From Flavisolibacter longurius (GTDB lineage: Bacteria; Bacteroidota; Bacteroidia; Chitinophagales; Chitinophagaceae), in NCBI GenBank assembly GCA_013327885.1, contig JABUMY010000022.1:1-64000 (forward strand): DNA of 64,000 nucleotides, read 5' to 3'. This document shows, in pieces, positions 19,078 through 29,067 of this stretch (position 1 is its first letter; each line of letters starts with the position of its first letter). The position numbers and the translations under genes were made by a program. Under the pieces are notes generated by a model. The model made no database searches and was not told where the DNA came from. It worked only from the letters and a program-made list of their open reading frames with translations.

Positions 19078-19778
19078 CTTATCGGAATTAAAAGTGAACA
19101 CGGCAAGGGCTACAATACAGCGCTTTCCGTATACCTGTTATGGCTGAATCAGTTCCTTTCATTTTAGCAAAGTGCAATTTCTTCCGTCTTTGTGAGGCAA
19201 CCACATGCGATGGACAAGGCTATGCCCTTTATTTGATTGACAATGTCTTGTGAATGAGCCTTTTTGAATCTATTTGGAAAAACACATCTTTCTTCCCACG
19301 AAAGGGACAAATAATCTGGCGACGGCAATGCATAAACGCAAATTTTACCCCATCTTTTCATACGCGTAAGGGCGTGCGTGCATCACAAGTGGAAAAACTT
19401 TTGGTACGTATCAGCGATTTTCCTACTTTAAAGATTATCTTGCGCCCAAATCCAAACCTGTCAAACTGCTGCTTTCCAATCCCTCTGATCATTAACCCCC
19501 TTTCCAATTTTCTTTTAAAGCCCTTCTGAAAACTGTCACTTTTCCGCAAGCTTACGCAAGCCTGGAGGTAATGGTTTTATCCCTTTCCTGGAAAAGCTTT
19601 TTATGAAATGACACTTTAGGTGTTAAATACAAAACATGAAAAGGGGCAAAATTAATAACGGAAGTATCCATAGGTTAATTAGACCAGAATATAAATGGAC
19701 TTGCTTTTCACAAAGTGCAGCAAATTCAGCTGTGCATACTTATCCTGCCAATTTTTCCCAACCATTAACCAGCGCTTT
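19078..19778 (+). other. Intergenic region before T9SS gene C
   Basis: No gene is supported here. A plus-strand frame of 91 codons (19254-19529) lacks family resemblance and overlaps another frame in antisense. I see no clear terminator after gene B and no exact Bacteroidota promoter. The coding frame of gene C is open from 19695, but the signal peptide sets the start at 19779. Confidence 0.5.
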
Positions 19779-22700
19779 ATGAAGACAATTTTACCTAGAG
19801 GTAATTTTCAGATAGTATTGTTCACTGTTTTTTGTTTGTTAGGTGTTAACGTAGCGATTGGACAGACAAGTCTAACATTTACCTCATCAAATCCTTTTAC
19901 TGTACCTGCAGGAGTTACAACAATTAATGTGCAGGCGTGGGGAGGAGGGGGTGCCGGAGGAAGGGCCAACACAAATGGGAACAATTTTGCAACTGGGGGT
20001 GGTGGTGGTGGTGGCGCTTTCGCAAGAAAAATATTGACCGTTACTCCAAATACCGTCTATAATGTTACAGTAGCTAGTGCAAAAATATCTTCTACAATTT
20101 CAAATGCATCAATCGATAACAATGGAAATCCATCTGTTTTTTCGCTTGGTGGAACTGAGCTTGTGAAAGCTATGGGAGGAACAGGTGGTACAGGATTTAC
20201 AGCAAATGGAGGTGGGAATGGTGCAGGGGGTAATGGTTCTGTTGCAGGAAGTATCGGTGATGTTGGATTTATATTCAATGGTGGTAACGGCGGAACAGGA
20301 AACAATTCAATATCAGGAGCTGGAGGCGGTGGAGCAGGTTCAACTGGTGTGGGTGGAAATGCAAATGCAGGAGTCGCTGGCGTGGGCAGAACAATTGGCG
20401 GAGGTGACGGTGCAAGTGGCGTGGCTGTAGAAGATGCTGTTGGTAACACTGGTTCTACTTTTGGTGGTGGGGGATCAGGTGCAAGAGTTAAAGGCAATCA
20501 AAATAAAGCTGGTGGAACAGGTGCCGCAGGCCAAATTATCGTGTATTACTATTATTTAAATAGCGCAGTAACTTCAAGTAGTATCTGCAATGGAAACCCG
20601 GCAACAATTTCGATATCATCAAACGCTATTCCCACCTCATTGCCAAATGGCACATTTACAATCAGCTACAGTTTAAGCGGAGCGAATTCAGGGACCGGCA
20701 CAGCCAACATGACCATTTCAAATGGATCGGGCGCAGGTACATTCAACACCATTCCACTGGCAAATGCGGGTTCTACTACTTTGACGATCACAAACATCTC
20801 CAATGGAACTATTTCGATGGCTCCATCGGGCAGCACAACGGCTACGATCACAACAAGTACACAACCGGCATCCGGCACCTTGACAAAAACGCCAAACACA
20901 ACATCGGTTTGCAGTGGTAGTAGCGTTTCGGCTACCGCTACAGCCGGTACAGGTGGTACAGGTACGGTAGCTGATGTGTTGGAATACCGTTATGACGGGG
21001 GAAGCTGGCAGTCTTATACCTCTGGTACTATTCTTTCCACTGCTGGTCATACCAGTGTGGATATCCGTACGTATCGCACCGCCTCCGGTACGGGTTGTAC
21101 GCAATCTATACCGAACATGGCCAGTTGGGTGGTGAATGCGCGGCCGACGGTTAGCATTGGAAAAAGTGAAACTTCGGGAACAACGAACAATGATGGCATT
21201 ATCTGTACAGGAAGTTCAGTTACGCTGACGGGCAATGGCAGCGGCACGCTGGCCCCCTATTCGTATTCCTGGGTAACCGGTGCAACTACAATTGCTTCCA
21301 CTCAATCGGTGCCTGTTTCGCCAACATCAAACACAGACTACCTGGTAACAGTCACTGACGGCAATGGCTGTACCAATACCGAAACCTTTACCGTTGAGGT
21401 CAACTCCCTGCCCACACCCGGCATCGCGGTAGCCGAAACTTCCGGCACCACCAACAATGATGGAACCATCTGCACCAGCGATGCTGCAACGCTGACTGCC
21501 AGCGGTGGTACTTCCTATGCCTGGAACACGGGTGCCACAGGCGCTGTTCTCAGCAACCTGACGCCTGGAGCAACCACTTCCTACACCGTCACTGTAACAA
21601 ACGTCAATGGCTGTTCGGCCACCGCCAGCAAAACAATAACCGTAAACCCATTGCCAATAGTACCCATTATCACCGGCACATCATCTGTTTGTATTGGCGG
21701 TACAACGACTTTAATGAATAGTGTGTCAGGTTCATGGACTAGTCTGAATACATCCATTGCTACAATAGACAATAATTCTGGTGAGGTAACCGGTGTAGCA
21801 CCAGGAAGCACAACGATCCAATTTGCTGTAACCGATAACAATGGCTGTACCAACAACAGAACCACAACTGTTACAGTAAACGCTCTGCCAACGTTAACAA
21901 GCGTTTCCTCAAGTACTATAGCCTTATGTTCAGGTACTGGTGCCACAATTACATTAAATGGTTTGTTGCCAAACACCACCCAAACGATTGATTACACAAT
22001 TCCGGGAGAGGGTACACTTACAACAACAGTAACGTCCAACGGTTCAGGTGTTGCAAGTTTTACAACAATTGGGTTGAACGCCTCCAACAGCGGGGCACAA
22101 TTAACCATTACAGGCATTACACGCAATGATGTAACACCCAGTTGTTCTATACTGCCATCAAATGCTGGAACGACACTTCCAACCGTTACACCGATTGACC
22201 TGGTTGCACCTGTTATAGACAAACCTGCTGGTATTGATGTAGCAACCCTTTGTGCAGGACAAACATTAACTGTCGATATTACAACACCTGGCTCTGGAGG
22301 TACAACCAATCCGCAGGATGAATATCGTTATTCTACTGATGGGGGAGCAAACTGGTCTGCCTGGAGTACAACTGTTCCTAGTTTTGCAGCCGTTACCGGT
22401 ACAAACAGCATTCAAGCGAGAAGAACGGCCGCTGACGGAACTTGTACCGCATCTGGTACGAATAGCAAAAGTTGGGTCGTGACTGCACAACCTTCTGCCG
22501 GTTCACTTTCACCAGCCGTACAGGATGCTTGTTTGAACACGGTGGCGCAAATTCTGACAGTAAACCCGTCTGGTGGTTCCGGAAACTTCTCTTATCAGTG
22601 GTACGCAAACACAACAAATTCCAACACAGGTGGAAATCTTATAAATGGAGAAACAAATTCTACTTACACACCGCCAACCGTCTCGGTAGGAACAATATAC

Positions 22701-25700
22701 TATTACGCTGTAGTAACGAATACGGGAACAGGATGTAATGCAGCAACATCTGCTACTGCCTCTGTTTCGGTAGATGCCCAACCTGTGTCCGGTACGATAG
22801 CAAAAAGTGCAAGTGTAAACACAACATCGGTTTGCAGTGGTAGTAGCGTTTCGGCTACCGCTACAGCCGGTACAGGGACTGGAACGGATTTGTTGGAATA
22901 CAGCTTTGATGACAGCGGTATCTGGTCAACCTACACAGCAGGCGCAAATCTCTCTACAGCCGGGCATACAAAAGTTGAAATCCGCACATACAGAAGCGCT
23001 GCTGGTACAAACTGTACATCCTCCACACCAGTATCAGTTAGTTGGGTGGTGAATGCGCGGCCGACAGTTAGCATTGGAAAAAGTGAAACTTCGGGAACAA
23101 CGAACAATGATGGCATTATCTGTACAGGAAGTTCAGTTACGCTGACGGGCAATGGCAGCGGCACGCTGGCCCCCTATTCGTATTCCTGGGTAACCGGTGC
23201 AACTACAATTGCTTCCACTCAATCGGTGCCTGTTTCGCCAACATCAAACACAGACTACCTGGTAACAGTCACTGACGGCAATGGCTGTACCAATACCGAA
23301 ACCTTTACCGTTGAGGTCAACTCCCTGCCCACACCCGGCATCGCGGTAGCCGAAACTTCCGGCACCACCAACAATGATGGAACCATCTGCACCAGCGATG
23401 CTGCAACGCTGACTGCCAGCGGTGGTACTTCCTATGCCTGGAACACGGGTGCCACGGGCGCTGTTCTCAGCAACCTGACGCCTGGGGCAACCACTTCCTA
23501 CACCGTCACTGTAACAAACGTCAATGGCTGTTCGGCCACCGCCAGCAAAACAATAACCGTAAACCCATTGCCAATAGTAACATTTATTGTAGCCCCTGGA
23601 ACATCCACTTGTATTGGCACCAGTGTTACCTATACCACGCAGGCAGGCCAATCCAATTATAATTGGATCTTACCTACTCCGGCATCTGCCTATACCATAA
23701 CGGGTGGTGGTTTAAACACCAACTCTATAACAGTACAGTGGAATACGGTAAACAACAAAATGGTAATAGTTGGGTATAAAAATAGTGATGGCTGTACAGC
23801 GACAAGTTCAGGCGCAACTGTGCTTGTAAATCCATTGCCAACAATTTCAACAAGCGGTGCAATGACGCCTCTTTGTGAGAGTACAGCAGGACAAACAACG
23901 ACGCTTTCTTATACCGCAACAAGTAACAGTCCAACTTCCTACAGCATCGACTGGAATGCCGCAGCGAACAGTGCGGGCCTTACTGATCAGGGAAGCACAA
24001 ACTTTTCCTTCGCAGGGGGAGGAGGCAACATCAACACCATCTTAGTTTCGGCCAATACGCAACCCGGTTCCTATGCGGGTATAATGACCATCACCAATGC
24101 AAATGGCTGTACGGCAACACAAGCCGTTTCGCTGGTGGTAACTCCAACGAATACCGTGGGTGCGGCTTCAGCAACGCCGACACTTTGTATCAGCACAGCC
24201 TTAACACCAATAACACATAGCACCACTGGTGCTACAGGCATTGGCACGCCTGCTGGCCTGCCAGCGGGTGTTACTGCAGGTTTTGCTTCAAATACCATCA
24301 CAATCTTGGGTACGCCTACTGTAAACGGCACATTTAACTATTCAATTCCGCTAACTGGCGGTTGCGGCTTGATCAGTGCTACCGGAACTATTACTGTTAC
24401 ATCCGCATCAATAGGTGGAACCATTGCACAACCCGTTACAACAGTATGTGCAAATGCAGCGGGTGGAACGCTGACCTTAAGTGGGCATAATGGCTCAATT
24501 GTAAGGTGGGAATCTTCTACCAATGGCGGAACATCATGGACACAGATAGCAAATACGACAACTTCCCAAACCTATTCAACAACGGTAACAACATTGTACC
24601 GGGTCTTCATCCAAAATGGAGTTTGCAGTGGCGTGTATTCAAGCAATGCTGTTGTCAGTGTAATTCCTACTTACACACCAACGGCTACAGCTACCCCTGC
24701 GGCTATTTGTGTTGGTCAATCTGCGATGCTTTCAGCAACGGCAGGTTTTACCACGGGTTGGGGAAATATTGATGGTACCTTTAACCAGGCGAATCCTGAC
24801 GGTTGGCAGGTTACAGAAAATGGTTCGCATATAAATTTTCCTGCGAACGCAAACAATGCAGTGACTAACCCTTGGAGTGAATCTAACGGTCCAAAAACTC
24901 TGAATGGGGTCATCTATAACAACCTTCAAACCAATGGTAAATTCGCCGTTGCCTCTGGTGTTGTTTCAACTTTTTTAGAAACACCGGTCTTTAACACGAT
25001 TGGAATGGGTTCTGCTTTGTTGCAGTTTTATCAGGCCTATAATTTTAATGCGGGAACAATTGGAAAAATTGAAATTTCAACAAACGGAGGGGCGTCCTAT
25101 AATCATACATTAATTACATACAATGGTGCACAAAATCCAAATTTGGGAAATCCAACTAATAGTTGGGTGTTAACAAACTTGGATTTATCAAGTTATTTAG
25201 GACTGACGAATTTGCGGATACGCTTTAATTTTCAGGGAGTGAATGGGCCCACGATAAGTAATTGGGCAATAGACGGAATGACCCTTCCAGGATCACTTCC
25301 CACGATCACATACGCATGGATGCCCACAACAGGGTTGACACCAACAGCAGGTCAGACTGTGACGGCTTCTCCCACAACAACGACAACATATACATTAACA
25401 ACTACAGTTGGTGGTTGTCCGGGTGGAAGCAATCCGGTAACTGTCACGGTGAACCCCTTGCCAACGGCTACCGTCGCGGTGAATGCAACGGCAGCTTGCC
25501 AGAATGGTAGCTCCAACGCTGTTACCTTTACCGGTGCAGATGGCACAGCACCATATACCTTTACCTATAATGTCAACAATGGTGCAAACCAAACGGTAAC
25601 TACAACAAGTGGAAACAGTATAACCATCCAACATCCCACAGGAACGGCAGGTGCCTTTACATACAACCTTGTCAGCGTAAGGGATGGTTCCTCAACGCAA

Positions 25701-28421
25701 TGTGCACAACCGCAAACGGGCACGGTCACTATCAATGTTTACAGGCCAGTCCTCATCGCCAATACAGCTCCCCTGCCTCCGCAGTGCTGGGGCAGCAAGG
25801 TCACACTTACCTTTATGGCAACCGGCGACATAACAGGATACCAGTGGTATAAAAATAACCAGCCCATAATCGGCGCCACCTCCAATTCCTATGTCATCAA
25901 TGCAATGGCTCCCGCTGATGCAGGGGACTATTACCTGCTAATAAAGGGTACATCACCCTGCCTTGACGCAACCTCAGGCACCATCAACCTCACAACCTAT
26001 GCTACAGATATGACGGTGTGGACATCCGGAGCAAATACGGACGAATGGCATGATGACTTGAACTGGACTTGTAAGATACCCAATTTGTACAGGGATGCAT
26101 TGGTACCTGTTGTTCCAAACAACAAATATCCTCATATCGATGGTACTTCTGGATTGGTAGGACAAACAAGAAACCTGACAATTGACGCCAATACGTCGGT
26201 AACACTGGATGGCCTTTTGCAGATGGCCGGAACCGTTACCAACAACGGAATATTAGACGCCTACCTGAATGGACCAGCCAGCAAAGGCATGCTGGAATTT
26301 GTTTCCAACATTAATTTTAGCGCCTATCCAAACAATACCCTGGATCCAAAATCACTGACAGGTACGGGTGCAACAGAGACGCAGCACCTGAAGATCAGCA
26401 ATACGGTCACCTTTGCCAAACTGGTTGATGTTTACGGGCAGTTATCCTTCGGCGGCAGCAACAAATCACTGGCCACCGGCGACAAGCTTACATTGAAATC
26501 CGTGTCCTCTACCGTTAGTGCCATGGTCATGGACAGAACGAACGGCATTGGTGTTGAACAAAACAATACCATCAGCGGGCAGGTTACGGTAGAGCGGTTT
26601 ATCGATGGCGCCCTTGGACGAAAATGGCGCCTGGTGACCGCCCCGGTGAAAGGTATCAATATCAACCAGGCCTGGCAAGAGGGCATGACCAGTAACAATG
26701 GCGCACATAAATTGACAATTTCTGGCACCGCAGTCACACCAATACCGAAATACGGGACGCTGATCACCGGTGGTGGGCTGGCAGACCAGACGCCAAGGTT
26801 CACCACCGCGGCGGCCGCCAATGCAGCCGGCTTTGATTTCTGGGACGCCATTGCTTTAGCCCAGTCTTCTCTTCGGTATTATGCCGGCAATGCCGATTGG
26901 ACCGCTGCCATTTGGCAACCGGTAGCTTCTACCATTGCAAATAATTTTAATGCAAACCAGGCCTACCTCCTATTTGTCAGGGGCGACCGTTCCATTACCT
27001 CCGCCAGCGGCGGCACCACCTTGCGGCCAAAAGGATTGCTGAAAGAAGAGTTCAGCCACGACGTGCCCGTAAATGCCGGGAATTCTCATACCCTTGTAGG
27101 CAACCCTTATGCAGCGCCATTGGATTTCCACAAGATGTACAGCGATGCCAAACTGGGAAATAAAACGACGATCCAGCCTTACTTCTGGATTTGGCAGGCT
27201 TCACTCACCGCTTCTTTTGGCGGCTATGCCATCATAAGGCCACAATCGCCTGGAGACGATAACTACGAAATGGTGCCGGATGCCAGTATGACGGGAGGAC
27301 CTCCCGTACCACCGGTTATCAGTTCCGGGCAGGGATTTTTTGTGGTTCCCCTTCCGAACGTTACCAATCCAAAGATCACCATCAACCAAACCCACAAGGC
27401 CCTCGCCAACTCTACAGTGTCCGTATTCCGGCAATTGGGTGAAAAGCCGAAAAAGCTGTTTGTCAATGTGTATGCCCCGGCAAGGGGCGGCAGAGAAGAC
27501 ATCCTGCTTGATGGCGTACTAGCGGAATTTAGTCCCGGCAGCAAGCCACAGGGGTTGACAAAAGCCCTCCAGGCAGGGGAGAACCTTTCCGTGCAGCTGA
27601 AGGGGAGCGATTATATCGTATCCACAACCGATTTGCCGCGTATGGGCGACACGGTTCACCTGCGGTTATGGAACACGGCCCCGGGAGCCTATAAACTGCG
27701 GGTTCGCAGCGCCAATTTTACAGCGCCGGGACTGGCAGCGATCCTGGTCGACAAATTCCTGCAGAAGGAAACCCCGCTAAGCCTGGGTGATGCCTTTACG
27801 GAGTACAGTTTCAACCGGAGCGGCCAGGCTGCCTCCGGCGATGAGAAGCGCTTCGTCATCGTCTTCCGGTCGGCACCGTTACCGGTGGTTACCCTGGAAG
27901 CAGCAGAAAAACGGGCCGGCGTTCAGTTGCAGTGGCAGGTGCCGGAAGAAGTGAATGTGGCCCGCTATGAACTGGAAAGGTCCACCGATGGAACAACCTT
28001 TGCAACCATCAGCACCACGCTTTCACAGGCAAGTGCTGCGCCAAAGCAATACACCCATTTCGATAAGGAGCCATTCATGCAGGTGCACTACCGCGTAAAA
28101 CTGACCGGTGTCTCCGGGGCGACAGTTTATTCCAATACGGTTACGGTTAACCTGGTGCAGCCATCCGGTTTCACGGTTTATCCCAACCCGGTACTTGGCC
28201 GAACAGCCAATCTCCGGTTTACCACAAAACCCGAAGGACGGTACAACCTGCAGCTATTTGCACCCGGGGGCCAACAGGTGGCGAGCCAGGTGATTCAGCA
28301 CATGGGCGGAACCGCAACCTACGAATTGCAGGTAGGCAACCTGGCAAGCGGTACCTACACGGCTGAAATTCACCACCCGGGTGGCTGGAAAGAAAAAATA
28401 AAACTGGTGATCACGCATTAA
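19779..28421 (+). CDS. Giant T9SS-secreted surface protein C with Ig-like repeats
   Basis: A 2880-residue secreted protein, the largest in the window. MKTILPRGNFQIVLFTVFCL begins a signal peptide ending in AIGQ. Residues about 45-265 are glycine-rich (GGGGAGG, ATGGGGGGGAF). About 270-2080 is a string of Ig-like or PKD-like domains with the signatures SGSSVTLTG, TYTVTVTNVNGC and TITVNPLP. Two of these blocks are near-identical DNA duplicates (21123-21662 and 23040-23579). At residues 1656-1839 a jelly-roll-like domain (WAIDGMTLPG end) is inserted within one Ig-like domain. About 2085-2268 has the NWTCKIP beta-solenoid segment. The constant tail starts at 2269 (VTVERF), followed by FN3-like (about 2701) and sorting (VYPNPVLG, about 2800) domains. 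Likely a long stalk-like adhesin, but the function is inferred from architecture only. Confidence 0.85.
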   Translation: MKTILPRGNFQIVLFTVFCLLGVNVAIGQTSLTFTSSNPFTVPAGVTTINVQAWGGGGAGGRANTNGNNFATGGGGGGGAFARKILTVTPNTVYNVTVASAKISSTISNASIDNNGNPSVFSLGGTELVKAMGGTGGTGFTANGGGNGAGGNGSVAGSIGDVGFIFNGGNGGTGNNSISGAGGGGAGSTGVGGNANAGVAGVGRTIGGGDGASGVAVEDAVGNTGSTFGGGGSGARVKGNQNKAGGTGAAGQIIVYYYYLNSAVTSSSICNGNPATISISSNAIPTSLPNGTFTISYSLSGANSGTGTANMTISNGSGAGTFNTIPLANAGSTTLTITNISNGTISMAPSGSTTATITTSTQPASGTLTKTPNTTSVCSGSSVSATATAGTGGTGTVADVLEYRYDGGSWQSYTSGTILSTAGHTSVDIRTYRTASGTGCTQSIPNMASWVVNARPTVSIGKSETSGTTNNDGIICTGSSVTLTGNGSGTLAPYSYSWVTGATTIASTQSVPVSPTSNTDYLVTVTDGNGCTNTETFTVEVNSLPTPGIAVAETSGTTNNDGTICTSDAATLTASGGTSYAWNTGATGAVLSNLTPGATTSYTVTVTNVNGCSATASKTITVNPLPIVPIITGTSSVCIGGTTTLMNSVSGSWTSLNTSIATIDNNSGEVTGVAPGSTTIQFAVTDNNGCTNNRTTTVTVNALPTLTSVSSSTIALCSGTGATITLNGLLPNTTQTIDYTIPGEGTLTTTVTSNGSGVASFTTIGLNASNSGAQLTITGITRNDVTPSCSILPSNAGTTLPTVTPIDLVAPVIDKPAGIDVATLCAGQTLTVDITTPGSGGTTNPQDEYRYSTDGGANWSAWSTTVPSFAAVTGTNSIQARRTAADGTCTASGTNSKSWVVTAQPSAGSLSPAVQDACLNTVAQILTVNPSGGSGNFSYQWYANTTNSNTGGNLINGETNSTYTPPTVSVGTIYYYAVVTNTGTGCNAATSATASVSVDAQPVSGTIAKSASVNTTSVCSGSSVSATATAGTGTGTDLLEYSFDDSGIWSTYTAGANLSTAGHTKVEIRTYRSAAGTNCTSSTPVSVSWVVNARPTVSIGKSETSGTTNNDGIICTGSSVTLTGNGSGTLAPYSYSWVTGATTIASTQSVPVSPTSNTDYLVTVTDGNGCTNTETFTVEVNSLPTPGIAVAETSGTTNNDGTICTSDAATLTASGGTSYAWNTGATGAVLSNLTPGATTSYTVTVTNVNGCSATASKTITVNPLPIVTFIVAPGTSTCIGTSVTYTTQAGQSNYNWILPTPASAYTITGGGLNTNSITVQWNTVNNKMVIVGYKNSDGCTATSSGATVLVNPLPTISTSGAMTPLCESTAGQTTTLSYTATSNSPTSYSIDWNAAANSAGLTDQGSTNFSFAGGGGNINTILVSANTQPGSYAGIMTITNANGCTATQAVSLVVTPTNTVGAASATPTLCISTALTPITHSTTGATGIGTPAGLPAGVTAGFASNTITILGTPTVNGTFNYSIPLTGGCGLISATGTITVTSASIGGTIAQPVTTVCANAAGGTLTLSGHNGSIVRWESSTNGGTSWTQIANTTTSQTYSTTVTTLYRVFIQNGVCSGVYSSNAVVSVIPTYTPTATATPAAICVGQSAMLSATAGFTTGWGNIDGTFNQANPDGWQVTENGSHINFPANANNAVTNPWSESNGPKTLNGVIYNNLQTNGKFAVASGVVSTFLETPVFNTIGMGSALLQFYQAYNFNAGTIGKIEISTNGGASYNHTLITYNGAQNPNLGNPTNSWVLTNLDLSSYLGLTNLRIRFNFQGVNGPTISNWAIDGMTLPGSLPTITYAWMPTTGLTPTAGQTVTASPTTTTTYTLTTTVGGCPGGSNPVTVTVNPLPTATVAVNATAACQNGSSNAVTFTGADGTAPYTFTYNVNNGANQTVTTTSGNSITIQHPTGTAGAFTYNLVSVRDGSSTQCAQPQTGTVTINVYRPVLIANTAPLPPQCWGSKVTLTFMATGDITGYQWYKNNQPIIGATSNSYVINAMAPADAGDYYLLIKGTSPCLDATSGTINLTTYATDMTVWTSGANTDEWHDDLNWTCKIPNLYRDALVPVVPNNKYPHIDGTSGLVGQTRNLTIDANTSVTLDGLLQMAGTVTNNGILDAYLNGPASKGMLEFVSNINFSAYPNNTLDPKSLTGTGATETQHLKISNTVTFAKLVDVYGQLSFGGSNKSLATGDKLTLKSVSSTVSAMVMDRTNGIGVEQNNTISGQVTVERFIDGALGRKWRLVTAPVKGININQAWQEGMTSNNGAHKLTISGTAVTPIPKYGTLITGGGLADQTPRFTTAAAANAAGFDFWDAIALAQSSLRYYAGNADWTAAIWQPVASTIANNFNANQAYLLFVRGDRSITSASGGTTLRPKGLLKEEFSHDVPVNAGNSHTLVGNPYAAPLDFHKMYSDAKLGNKTTIQPYFWIWQASLTASFGGYAIIRPQSPGDDNYEMVPDASMTGGPPVPPVISSGQGFFVVPLPNVTNPKITINQTHKALANSTVSVFRQLGEKPKKLFVNVYAPARGGREDILLDGVLAEFSPGSKPQGLTKALQAGENLSVQLKGSDYIVSTTDLPRMGDTVHLRLWNTAPGAYKLRVRSANFTAPGLAAILVDKFLQKETPLSLGDAFTEYSFNRSGQAASGDEKRFVIVFRSAPLPVVTLEAAEKRAGVQLQWQVPEEVNVARYELERSTDGTTFATISTTLSQASAAPKQYTHFDKEPFMQVHYRVKLTGVSGATVYSNTVTVNLVQPSGFTVYPNPVLGRTANLRFTTKPEGRYNLQLFAPGGQQVASQVIQHMGGTATYELQVGNLASGTYTAEIHHPGGWKEKIKLVITH
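21123..21662 (+). repeat. 540-bp direct repeat, copy 1 (within T9SS gene C)
   Basis: Identical to 23040-23579 except at three positions (21149 G/A, 21539 A/G, 21569 A/G), spaced 1917 bp apart and in frame (639 codons). It encodes two consecutive Ig-like domains. A shorter exact 60-bp repeat (20894-20953 and 22817-22876) precedes each copy, and the sequence between the 60-bp and 540-bp blocks has diverged. This shows a larger ancestral duplication, partly kept uniform afterwards. Confidence 0.95.
23040..23579 (+). repeat. 540-bp direct repeat, copy 2 (within T9SS gene C)
   Basis: Second copy of the repeat at 21123-21662 (537 of 540 positions identical by base-by-base reading). Recombination between the copies would remove or add exactly 1917 bp and keep the reading frame. 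Confidence 0.95.
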
Positions 28422-28440
28422 AGCAAACAATACCAACTGC

Positions 28441-28495
28441 AGGCGGCAGGCCGGAAGGGGAAAGCAAACCCTTCGCCTGCCGCCTTATCTTTTAT
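28441..28495 (+). terminator. Strong terminator after T9SS gene C
   Basis: A long stem (AGGCGGCAGGC at 28441-28451 pairing with GCCTGCCGCCT at 28475-28485, extended inward by GAAGGG at 28454-28459 with CCCTTC at 28469-28474, with a 2-nt bulge) is followed by TATCTTTTA. It lies 19 bp after the stop codon. Confidence 0.85.
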
Positions 28496-29067
28496 AACAC
28501 GGACGATGGACCTTAAAGGAACATAGCGATATGCCTATACGCTAAGCATCAATTCAAAAAAAGAGGCCCATTTCATTTGTCTGGACAGCTATTGTAGGGA
28601 CATGCTCCTGGCATGTCCTATAGTAATAAAAATAACCTATCACGATAACGAACCTGCGAATACCTGATGAAAATTAATCACTTCAATCTGAAAATAACAG
28701 GGCAGTAGAAGATGCAAAACCGGTTAACAAGGGTTTCAAAATCTTGCCAATCGTAAAAAGGCACAACCATCGATTTTAAATTTCAACCGGGCTTTACCGC
28801 TCAACTAAGGGTTTTCACCGAAAAGGACCTAGGGGTACTTGCAAGGAAAAATAATCGGCTTTATCTTGCCCCCGAATTCAATCCTGCGGATAACCATACA
28901 CAATATTCCTTCGAATGACGCCATATCCACCTTCCTGTAAAAAGCCTTACCGGAAACGACTACCTTGCAATTCAATTTCATTGTTTTGTGTAGGGAGCAA
29001 GTTTCACTGATCTCCTGCGGACAACCAATCATTAGATGACTGCACCACCAGTGCCAAATTCTACCTT
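28496..29067 (+). other. Intergenic region before T9SS gene D
   Basis: No gene is supported in these 572 bp. The only structure is a perfect 8-bp hairpin (GGACATGC at 28598-28605, GCATGTCC at 28611-28618). It lacks a T-run and looks like a dispersed palindromic repeat. TTGTTTTG at 28981-28988 is one base from the -7 consensus, but no -33 element is at the right distance. Confidence 0.45.

Noticed and set aside
19254-19529. Plus-strand frame of 91 codons before T9SS gene C
   Set aside because: No recognisable motif, and overlapped in antisense by another chance frame.
20057-20497. Proline-rich minus-strand frame of 146 codons
   Set aside because: It is the reverse complement of the glycine-rich coding segment of gene C; glycine codons read backwards give proline and alanine.
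20894-23579. CRISPR array or transposon as explanation of the repeats in gene C
   Set aside because: The repeats are few, long, in frame and encode Ig-like domains; no spacers, inverted ends or transposase.
28598-28618. Hairpin as terminator
   Set aside because: There is no T-run after it, and a strong terminator already follows gene C at 28441-28495.
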